Below are positions 35,823 through 42,248 of a stretch of 42,248 nucleotides of DNA, piece after piece. Location: assembly GCA_947476215.1 (NCBI GenBank), contig CANJQI010000024.1, positions 1 to 42,248 on the forward strand. The letters run 5' to 3'. The stretch is from Betaproteobacteria bacterium (GTDB lineage Bacteria > Pseudomonadota > Gammaproteobacteria > Burkholderiales > SG8-41). The position numbers and the translations under genes are program-made. The notes under the pieces are model-generated. The model saw only the letters and a list, made by a program, of their open reading frames with translations. It did not search any database and was not told the DNA's origin. How positions within the stretch are numbered: the first letter of the stretch is position 1; every line of letters begins with the position of its first letter.

Positions 35823-36521
35823 TCAGAACAGACTGGCGCCGCCGCAGTTGGTGTCCACAGTCGTCGAAGCCCATGTTGTGACTGTGCCGGCAGTAATAGT
35901 GCATCCTGCAGCAGGCGGAACACCACCGCCGCCGCCGCCGGCATAGGCCGAAAACTGGAATGTGCCGCCGATGGGGTTGCCATCGTCGATCTTGCGGTCG
36001 ATTTCCGCCATTAGGTCGGAAGGAATCTGATTGCCGGTCTTGAGATTGTGCCGCCTGGCTGGGTCGCCACCGATACTGCCGTAAACTTTGTCGTAAATAA
36101 CGCGCAGGTAGCGCGCGTACGGATTGGTGGGCGCCGACGCAGTCGTTTCATCTCCTGCGGCATATGTGTAGCTGCCATTAATGAAACCGGCTTTGGACAA
36201 ATGGTCCCACGCCGCGATATGTTCGTCGATACCGCTTCCGCCGTCCGATAGCGACTGAATCTGGCCATTGTTATTGCCGTTGGCGGCACCGGCGACATTG
36301 GCGATGGTTGTGGAGGCGTTGCTGTAGTCCCCCGGCAATGCACGGAAGCGGTCTAAGAAACCGAGGTACGCGGCCTTGACGCCGTCCTGTTGCGAAATCA
36401 GATTGCGCACGCGGGCGCTGGTAATAAGTTCCTGGCCCTTCAGAACGCCGCCCAGCAGCAGGCCTATGATGACGAGCACGATGGCGATTTCGATCAGGGT
36501 AAAGCCAGCTTGTTTTCGCAT
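35823..36521 (-). CDS. Type IV pilin/pseudopilin-like protein
   Basis: The 232-residue protein begins MRKQAG-FTLIEIAIVLVII, a short basic leader with the prepilin peptidase site after Gly6 and Glu5 of the mature chain. The hydrophobic helix continues as GLLLGGVLKGQEL. The remaining domain has FLDRFRALPGDYSNASTTIA and a glycine run near the C-terminus (YAGGGGGGVPPAAG), with two Cys that could form a disulfide (CTITAG...TNCGG). It is closer to type II secretion/minor-pilin types than to a major PilA. A sigma54-like promoter lies upstream. No assembly ATPase or secretin is in the window. Confidence 0.88.
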   Translation of the reverse strand: MRKQAGFTLIEIAIVLVIIGLLLGGVLKGQELITSARVRNLISQQDGVKAAYLGFLDRFRALPGDYSNASTTIANVAGAANGNNNGQIQSLSDGGSGIDEHIAAWDHLSKAGFINGSYTYAAGDETTASAPTNPYARYLRVIYDKVYGSIGGDPARRHNLKTGNQIPSDLMAEIDRKIDDGNPIGGTFQFSAYAGGGGGGVPPAAGCTITAGTVTTWASTTVDTNCGGASLF

Positions 36522-36566
36522 TAGCGTAGTCCTTGACTGGAAAGATCGATGTATTATGTTGGTTTA

Positions 36567-36582
36567 AGCAACTTACATACCA
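36567..36582 (-). promoter_or_regulatory. Candidate sigma54 (-24/-12) promoter for the pseudopilin gene
   Basis: On the minus strand TGGTAT-GTAAG-TTGCT fits the consensus TGGCAC-N5-TTGCW at 9 of 11 fixed positions, including the GG at -24 and GC at -12. Transcription would start about 35 bases before the ATG at 36521. Pilin genes are often RpoN-dependent, which supports the reading. Confidence 0.45.
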
Positions 36583-36752
36583 AATGTGATGATATTGACT
36601 TATTTGGCTTCTCAAACGTGGTTGTACATAAACTCATGTATTTGTTCGTGAATGTCGCAGTTTGAGGGTGAAAATTTTGTGAATTTATGTCACGGAATGG
36701 CGTATTCTTGCATAAAGTTTCGCGACTAAGCGCGCAAGTTTGACGTTAATTG

Positions 36753-37478
36753 TCACTTTTTCGTCATAGGCGTCGAATTTTCGACGTTTTTCATGGATTC
36801 CAGCCGTTCCATCAGAAAGTGTATTTCCCGTTCATCTTTGATCTGCTTGCCCTCAAGCAGCCCGCCAAGCAAGATTCTTGCGGCCTCTATCTCCCCGATA
36901 TCTTCAAGGATGAATATCTGCATTTGCCGGGCCCAGCTGGGTGCCTCAGGCGCGTACTTCGCGATATCGCGCGCGTACTGCAATGCGAGTGCGTCATCGT
37001 GCAGCCGGTGCTTGGCCATGATGGTGGCGTGCGCCAGCCAGCGCCAGCGCGCGTTGGGGGCGCGCAGAAACTCCAGTCGCACGAAGTCCAGCATCTGCCG
37101 TTCGCGTGCCTGATCCGGCACCTGGGAGTAAACCTGGGCTGCCAACAGCAGCGGGTACTGGCCGGCAGGATCGAGCGCAAGTATCGTCTCCAGCCACAGG
37201 ATGACCTTTTGATAGTCAAGATCGCGAAACGGGATGCTGATGCCGGGCTGATTGTCGAATGCCTGTAGATACAGGGTCATCAGTTGCGCCAGAACCACGG
37301 GTTCTCCAAAGCTGGACAACTTCAATGCGGATACGGGGGCGGGGGCGTCGAGTGCCGCTGCGGCCGCAACGGGCCTGGGTTGCGACCATTGCCATGTTAT
37401 TTGCAGGATCAGCGCAATCAGCAATAGCGCCCACACGCGGCCGGATACTGAACCGATCGGACGCTCGTCACGTGCCAT
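36753..37478 (-). CDS. Membrane-anchored protein with TPR-like helical repeats
   Basis: The 241-residue protein starts MARDERPIGSVSGRVWALLL with one N-terminal membrane segment (ALLLIALILQITWQW). It then has a mostly helical domain: VILWLETILALDPAGQYPLL, RWRWLAHATIMAKHRLHDDA, LALQYARDIAKYAPEAPSWA and ARQMQIFILEDIGEIEAARI, which look like TPR units. The frame is open back to 37856, but ATG 37478 overlaps the stop of the upstream membrane gene by one base (TAATG), so that start is preferred. It is coupled to the ABC-2-like gene; the role is unknown. Confidence 0.75.
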   Translation of the reverse strand: MARDERPIGSVSGRVWALLLIALILQITWQWSQPRPVAAAAALDAPAPVSALKLSSFGEPVVLAQLMTLYLQAFDNQPGISIPFRDLDYQKVILWLETILALDPAGQYPLLLAAQVYSQVPDQARERQMLDFVRLEFLRAPNARWRWLAHATIMAKHRLHDDALALQYARDIAKYAPEAPSWARQMQIFILEDIGEIEAARILLGGLLEGKQIKDEREIHFLMERLESMKNVENSTPMTKK

Positions 37479-38251
37479 TACAGATTCCTGCGCTGAAAAT
37501 CGAATAGTGTTGCCGCGCCCAGTAACGCGACATAAAGTGCAGTCTGCATGACATTGGCGCCGACAGCCGGCCACGATACACCGCCATCGATCAGCCACGT
37601 GCTCTGCGCATAACGATCGAGTGCTGGCAGCACGAGCGACAGCGATTCGGTGATTAGCGCGAGGAATTGATTCGACCATGAGTCGCCGCCGAACAGCGGT
37701 GTGTCGGTCATGACTCGTAGCGCGGTAATGGCGCGCGCGAGCAGGTAAAAGGCGGCGACGAAGCTCGCCGCCGGCATCAACTGCGTGAATGTCACGATGC
37801 AAAACAGGCTCAACGCACACATGATGACAAGTTCCATGGCGAGCGACAGGCCCCATTGCAAAGCTGCCATCGTCGGTCCGAGCAGAAGCTGCGGCAAGGT
37901 TGCCAGCATTGCGGCGAGAAGTGCGATCAACGCAAATCCGCTCAGACGGCCGAGAATATAGTGTGAGCGCGGCAGGTCAAATGACAAAGTAAGCTCCAGA
38001 CCCTTGTCGTTAAATTCCCGGACAATACTGGTCAGAACGTGCAAGCTCAGGACCGCAACGACGGCAAAGCGCGTCGCAGCGGCGGAAAACGCGGTCTGAA
38101 GGCGCACACTTTCAGTGATGGCAAGCTGTTGGATAAAGTAGGCGGTGCCGAATATCACAGCCAGGACGATGACCAGCAGCCATGGCAGGCGTGTGCGCAC
38201 CGCTTCGAGCAGCGTAAAACGAGCTATAGTTACAATTTGCGATCTGGGCAT
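37478..38251 (-). CDS. ABC-2-type membrane protein (permease-like)
   Basis: The 257-residue protein has about six hydrophobic segments. It opens MPRSQIVTIARFTLLEAVRT, the ARFT..E..R pattern of ABC-2/NosY-type permeases, followed by RLPWLLVIVLAVIFG, and has VREFNDKGLELTLSFDLPRS, another typical ABC-2 cytosolic stretch. No ATP-binding subunit gene is in the window, so the partner must lie elsewhere if it works as an ABC exporter. It is coupled to the TPR-like gene. The gene is divergent from the histidine kinase with 123 bases between. Confidence 0.78.
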   Translation of the reverse strand: MPRSQIVTIARFTLLEAVRTRLPWLLVIVLAVIFGTAYFIQQLAITESVRLQTAFSAAATRFAVVAVLSLHVLTSIVREFNDKGLELTLSFDLPRSHYILGRLSGFALIALLAAMLATLPQLLLGPTMAALQWGLSLAMELVIMCALSLFCIVTFTQLMPAASFVAAFYLLARAITALRVMTDTPLFGGDSWSNQFLALITESLSLVLPALDRYAQSTWLIDGGVSWPAVGANVMQTALYVALLGAATLFDFQRRNL

Positions 38252-38374
38252 GGAATAATCATTGCTTTTGAGTGCGTAACAGAATGAAACACGCGCGTTT
38301 CATCCCGTAATGCGCTCACAAGCGACCAAGTATATCAAGCTCCCGTCGATGAAAATGCGAATCAGGCAAGGCGC

Positions 38375-40108
38375 ATGACAGAAACCAGAGAGAAGATCGA
38401 GCGGCAGCTAACAGGGGCCCACCCGCAATGGTGGCTGGGCGCGATGCTGTTGACTCTGCATTATGCCCTGGCGTGGGGTATCGACAGTTGGACGGCACGC
38501 GCTATGTTGCTGGCGCACTTCGGTTTGTTCCTGATGTGGCAACCCATATGGCGCGGCGAGCGCAGCATAGCACCGCGCCACGCGGTGCTGGTCCTCAGTA
38601 TCGGATTGCTGCTGGTTGCATGGAACAACTGGTGGTTAATGGCGGTGTGGCTGGCGGTACTGTTTGCCTTGATCGGCGGTAATGTGCTGGGTAGTCAGCA
38701 GCCGCGGCAGCGTCTGGCGGCGACCATGGCGGCACTGTACCTGCTGTCGATATTGTTGATGTGGGTGGTGCCGCAATTGTTCGCTGGCCAGCGCGTCGAT
38801 CCGGTACTCACCATGCTGGTGCAGTATGGATTGCAGGTGCTTCCGGTCCTGATCATCTTTGTGCGTATCCCGCAGGGTAGCAAGTCCGCGCCGCTGGCGA
38901 TGGATCTGTTCTACAGCCTGATGCTGTTTCTACTGGTTACGGGACTCGTGCTGGGCAGCTTTGTCGTCAAGGAGGTCAGCCACGGAGACTATCCCGTCGC
39001 GCTTGCGCAAAGCCTGATCGTGATGGCGTTGATACTCATCATCCTGAGCTGGTTGTGGAGCCCGCACAACGGGTTTATGGGCCTGGGCCACCTGATGTCG
39101 CGCTATTTGATGAGTTTGGGTATGCCCTTCGAACGCTGGGTCAAAGGCGTCGCGGATCTGGCGGAGAGTGAGCGCGATTCGTCGCAGTTTCTTTCCGCCG
39201 CGCTGGACACGATGTGCGAGCTCCCCTGGGTCGGGGGACTCTCGTGGCGTGCGCGTAATAGCAGCGGTGATGTTGGCGGGCGCTCGCGTTTCAGGGCCGA
39301 CTATACTTTCCATGATCTGAGTTTGACCTATTACACGAAATGGGCGCTAAGCCCTGCGTTGTTGCTGCACCTCAAGCTGTTGACTCAAATGCTGGGGCAT
39401 TTTTACCAGGCCAAGTTACGCGAGGAAGTGCAGCGTCAGAACGCTTACACGCAGGCCATCTACGAAACTGGCGCCAGGCTGACCCACGACGTGAAGAATC
39501 TGCTGCAGTCGTTGCGCTCACTATGCTCGGCGGCGGAAACCAGCAGCGCCGACGAGGCAGCCGCATTGCAGGCGTTGATCAAGCGCCAACTCCCCCAAAT
39601 TGCACAGCGCTTGTCCACCACGCTTGAAAAACTCAAGGCGCCGCAGCCGGAAACGGTAGCGCAGGTGGATGCAGCGGCGTGGTGGGAAGGACTGAAACAG
39701 CGTTACACGCGCTCGGAGATCACTTACGCCGATGACGGCGTCGCGGAGGGGAGCAGCGTGCCCGGCGAACTATTTGATGGTGTCGCCGAGAATCTGCTGC
39801 AGAACGCAATCGCGAAAGCGCAGCAGCGGGATGGACTTCACATCAGCGTACGTTTTGAGGCGGACGCCGGTGGAAAATTAGCAGTGTGTGATAGCGGGAA
39901 TGCCGTGCCCAAGGCCGTCGCGGATCGCCTGCTTTCAGCGCCTGTTCCATCGCAGACCGGGCTGGGCATAGGACTTTATCAGGCCGCTAAGCAGGCGGAA
40001 CAACTCGGCTACACCCTCACGCTTGCGCATAACGAAGCCGGCAAAGTCTGCTTTGAATTGTACGCTACGCGGCAAGCAGTCGGCGCTACGGTAGCTGGCC
40101 AGCGCTGA
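38375..40108 (+). CDS. Membrane sensor histidine kinase (orphan)
   Basis: The 577-residue protein has about seven or eight membrane segments in residues 15-235, a linker, a dimerisation helix with the phospho-acceptor H371 in GARLTHDVKNLLQSL, and an ATPase domain. N box: GVAENLLQNAIAKA (about 470-482). G1: CDSGNAVP with D506. G2: TGLGIGLY (528-535). The large membrane part suggests that it senses a membrane-associated or hydrophobic signal. No response regulator is adjacent. Its last 23 bases overlap the end of the convergent pseudopilin gene. Confidence 0.87.
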   Translation: MTETREKIERQLTGAHPQWWLGAMLLTLHYALAWGIDSWTARAMLLAHFGLFLMWQPIWRGERSIAPRHAVLVLSIGLLLVAWNNWWLMAVWLAVLFALIGGNVLGSQQPRQRLAATMAALYLLSILLMWVVPQLFAGQRVDPVLTMLVQYGLQVLPVLIIFVRIPQGSKSAPLAMDLFYSLMLFLLVTGLVLGSFVVKEVSHGDYPVALAQSLIVMALILIILSWLWSPHNGFMGLGHLMSRYLMSLGMPFERWVKGVADLAESERDSSQFLSAALDTMCELPWVGGLSWRARNSSGDVGGRSRFRADYTFHDLSLTYYTKWALSPALLLHLKLLTQMLGHFYQAKLREEVQRQNAYTQAIYETGARLTHDVKNLLQSLRSLCSAAETSSADEAAALQALIKRQLPQIAQRLSTTLEKLKAPQPETVAQVDAAAWWEGLKQRYTRSEITYADDGVAEGSSVPGELFDGVAENLLQNAIAKAQQRDGLHISVRFEADAGGKLAVCDSGNAVPKAVADRLLSAPVPSQTGLGIGLYQAAKQAEQLGYTLTLAHNEAGKVCFELYATRQAVGATVAGQR

Positions 40109-40844
40109 TCAGCCTGCTGTACAGGATATTGGGCGACATCCACACCATGATGTCGTCGTATTCGCCATTCGGCGCGCTATCCGCGGCTGAGGTGTGCCAG
40201 ACGAACGCCCGGTTGTTGTTGAGGTTTTCCACCTCATCGGCGCCTACGCCGCCGGTGGCTGCATTCTTGCCTAGCGAATAGATAATTGCCGCGGCATTGC
40301 TCGTCAACGTCGTGCCGGCCGCGCAATTGCCTCCGGCAATACCGGTCGCGGTCGAGCACACCGAAAGGGTTGGTGTCGCCCCGCCCGCCATAACGTTGCT
40401 CCAGCACGTCCTTAAACCTCCGGAAGAGGTGTACGGATAGGGCGAGCAAGCCGAGTTGGTGTTTGTCACCGCATAACGGACACGGTTTTGCGTTGATGCC
40501 CAGCCATCGACGAGGTATCCCTGCGCATCAACCGGCCCGATACCGAGCGTGGCAGCCGGGAAAAAACCATCGAACGGGTGATTGCAATTGCCCCCGCCTA
40601 CGGGGTCTTCTATGCCGTTGCTTGTGGAAGACGCAGGGCATGGAAGCCGTCCATTCACCGCGGCAAACCCTGCAAGCGCTTCCATGGCATGAGCGAGAAT
40701 GCGCTGGGTATCCGTTGTCTTGCGCTGCTCGACTTGTGTGTTAAGCGGCACCAGAATACTGCCGAGTACGAGCGTTATGATGAATAACGCCACCGCCATT
40801 TCAATCAAAGTGAAGCCGCGCATATGACGTTTATAAAAAATCAT
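40086..40844 (-). CDS. Type IV pilin/pseudopilin-like protein
   Basis: The 252-residue protein begins MIFYKRHMRG-FTLIEMAVAL, with a prepilin leader cut after Gly10 and Glu at mature position 5. ATG 40823 (MRG-FTLIE) would give a shorter leader. The exported part has several Cys (GRLPCPASS, GGNCNHPF, NSACSPYPY, GLRTCWSN, SVCSTATG, GGNCAAG) that could form disulfides in the periplasm. It is coupled to the gene upstream by a four-base ATGA overlap. The two probably form a minor-pilin set. Confidence 0.87.
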   Translation of the reverse strand: MIFYKRHMRGFTLIEMAVALFIITLVLGSILVPLNTQVEQRKTTDTQRILAHAMEALAGFAAVNGRLPCPASSTSNGIEDPVGGGNCNHPFDGFFPAATLGIGPVDAQGYLVDGWASTQNRVRYAVTNTNSACSPYPYTSSGGLRTCWSNVMAGGATPTLSVCSTATGIAGGNCAAGTTLTSNAAAIIYSLGKNAATGGVGADEVENLNNNRAFVWHTSAADSAPNGEYDDIMVWMSPNILYSRLISAGQLP

Positions 40845-42064
40845 GGCGCAACGATCGTAACCTTGTCGTTGAATGTAGCGGACATCGCGTTTCTCTCATA
40901 AATGTCGTCGGGAACGGTGGCGTTTCCGGCTTCCAGATAGTCGGAAACATTGATACTGGGGCGTGTTTGCCCTGCCAGGGCGCGGCCAGCGATAATAATC
41001 AGCGCCCGCTTATCGTAATTCGGCGCCGGCGTGTTGACAACCGTCAGAAATCCGGCACCGGCACAATTCGGTGTTGCTTCAATGCACGCGGCTGCCACGG
41101 TGTAATACGTAAGATAATGCCAGTTATTCGTGGCAAACCAGGATGGCAATGAAAATGCTCCCCAATTGGCAATCGCAGGGCAGCCAAGGTGGTCATCAGG
41201 TATGAACTTGTCTTTGATCAGGTAATTGCCTCCGATTCCCGGCTTGGCCAACCTTCCGCGAGTCAAACCTGGTACGCAAGTGAAGCCCGCATCGTTATGC
41301 TTGCTTGCGTAGGGGAAATAGTTATTCGCTGCGTAGTATGTGATCAGGCTGGCGCGGATTTCGCGCGCCACCCGCGCTTCTACAGCTTGAAAAAGCACAT
41401 CATTGGTTATAGCCAGCAGCGTGTCATTTGATGTAATGGTGACGGCGCCAGTTATAAAAGTGTTGTCACCATTGGCGTTTTCGCCTTCGAGATAGTTCGC
41501 GATGTTGTTTTGATTAGCGGCGTCGCGTAACTGTCCGCTGAGCGTGGGACCTGGAGCGAAGACAACCGCGACTACGTTGCTCGCGGGATTGGTGCCGGTG
41601 ATCGTGAACTGTCCCGCAGTCTCGCTGTTGAGCGGGCTGACCGCTGGATTATCACGGAAATTGGCTGATAGCGCGTACCACAGTCGCTCTCCGCCGCCAT
41701 CCCGCAAGTCGGGCAATCCCAAAGTCTTCCATGGAAGTCTGCCGATAAAGCTGGTGCAGTTGCCAGCTACCTGATCGACCGCAGTGAGCTGGCCATCGTT
41801 GTCGACGTCTGGGCACGGCAGACTGCCGGGAATCGTATTGTCCACCGCCGCCCTGGCGACGAGGGCGTCACGTGCCAGTGCGAGCGCGGCAACGGTGATC
41901 GGATCATTGTTAATGGTCCGAGCGTAAGGCGTAATGTAACTGAACAGCAGGGAACTCAGTACCACGCCCATCACCAGCAATACCAACACCAGCGCGAACC
42001 CCCGTTGACCAACACCATCGAATGGATGCCGATCTATCTTGCCGGGGGCGATGTCGCGAAGCAT
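40841..42064 (-). CDS. PilX/GspK-like minor pilin or pseudopilin-associated protein
   Basis: The 407-residue protein has a 20-residue basic leader and one membrane helix, GFALVLVLLVMGVVLSSLL, preceded by Gly-Gln-Arg-Gly, as in PilX-type minor pilins that carry FALV in place of FTLIE. The exported part is long and rich in Asn, Ala and Thr, with LPCPDVDNDGQLTAVDQVAG, which resembles a calcium-binding-like Asp-rich loop, and LRDGGGERLWYALSANF. A role in assembly or capping of a pseudopilus is inferred. No ribosome site is clear before ATG 42064; an upstream gene ends 18 bases before it. Confidence 0.75.
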   Translation of the reverse strand: MLRDIAPGKIDRHPFDGVGQRGFALVLVLLVMGVVLSSLLFSYITPYARTINNDPITVAALALARDALVARAAVDNTIPGSLPCPDVDNDGQLTAVDQVAGNCTSFIGRLPWKTLGLPDLRDGGGERLWYALSANFRDNPAVSPLNSETAGQFTITGTNPASNVVAVVFAPGPTLSGQLRDAANQNNIANYLEGENANGDNTFITGAVTITSNDTLLAITNDVLFQAVEARVAREIRASLITYYAANNYFPYASKHNDAGFTCVPGLTRGRLAKPGIGGNYLIKDKFIPDDHLGCPAIANWGAFSLPSWFATNNWHYLTYYTVAAACIEATPNCAGAGFLTVVNTPAPNYDKRALIIIAGRALAGQTRPSINVSDYLEAGNATVPDDIYERNAMSATFNDKVTIVAP

Positions 42065-42082
42065 CTGATTTGCGGGAAAAAG

Positions 42083-42247
42083 CTATTTTGACTTTGAATC
42101 GACGCGTGAACGCTCGCCTGGCGAACCGCGGGCGCTGTCAACTGCGTCGCGTATGGTTCTCGCGTTGGCAGATGCAGGCGCGGCCTGGTCGCCGGCAGGC
42201 GCCGTATTTTCTGGCGTGGCCTCTTTGGTCGGCGGACGCCGGGAATA
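42083..42247 (-). CDS. Partial CDS, C-terminus of an unknown protein (5' end outside window)
   Basis: A minus-strand frame runs from the right edge to a TAG at 42083-42085. Its 54 residues are rich in Pro, Ala, Arg and Ser (RRPPTKEATPENTAPAGDQA, then SPGERSRVDSKSK), like a disordered tail. Its position just upstream of the pilin-like pair on the same strand suggests another member of that set. Family cannot be told from this part. Confidence 0.45.
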   Translation of the reverse strand, partial: YSRRPPTKEATPENTAPAGDQAAPASANARTIRDAVDSARGSPGERSRVDSKSK

Positions 42248-42248
42248 G

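Overview
The window looks like a chromosomal segment of a betaproteobacterium, probably Burkholderiales. The signs are a high-GC sequence, an ilvB-ilvN-ilvC-psd-pssA block whose products have betaproteobacterial features (for example GEGS in place of GDGS in IlvB), and many Bug/TctC-type periplasmic solute-binding proteins. This is an inference from gene content; there is no rRNA or tRNA here to confirm it.

Layout. Bases 1-5100 hold an IS66 transposase tail followed by a housekeeping block for branched-chain amino acids (ilvB, ilvN, ilvC) and phosphatidylethanolamine (psd, pssA). Bases 5100-6500 hold a truncated integrase-type transposase and two small unknown genes. Bases 6600-14620 are an accessory metabolic region: three Bug receptors, an alpha/beta hydrolase lacking the usual nucleophile, a TauD-type dioxygenase, a CapA-like protein, and a two-gene unit in which the first gene reads through an in-frame TGA and appears to encode a UGSC-type selenoprotein. 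Bases 14980-22600 mix intact genes (APC permease, MmgE/PrpD protein, diguanylate cyclase, CoA-binding protein) with decayed genes (ppdK, and an apparent alpha-2-macroglobulin/pbpC remnant) and a nested palindromic repeat.

Bases 22750-34170 carry two catabolic clusters. One is AtuA-like / DUF4387 / Bug on the minus strand with a divergent MFS transporter. The other is a tightly packed minus-strand series: Bug, split ThDP decarboxylase alpha and beta, TauD dioxygenase, MFS transporter, MmgE/PrpD. Their substrates are unknown; the context suggests uptake and breakdown of organic acids. Bases 34300-35400 encode a one-chain winged-helix/GHKL-ATPase/STAS-like protein behind an AT-rich promoter with a dyad covering both promoter boxes. 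Bases 35820-42248 hold pseudopilin-type proteins, a TPR-like membrane protein, an ABC-2-like membrane protein and an orphan histidine kinase.

The most notable signal is the putative selenoprotein at 8956-9495: in-frame UGA, a U-G-G-C motif, a perfect hairpin at the position expected for a bacterial SECIS, and a four-base overlap with a conserved partner gene. A second theme is gene decay that keeps gene ends but removes the middle (ppdK, one Bug gene, the pbpC region).
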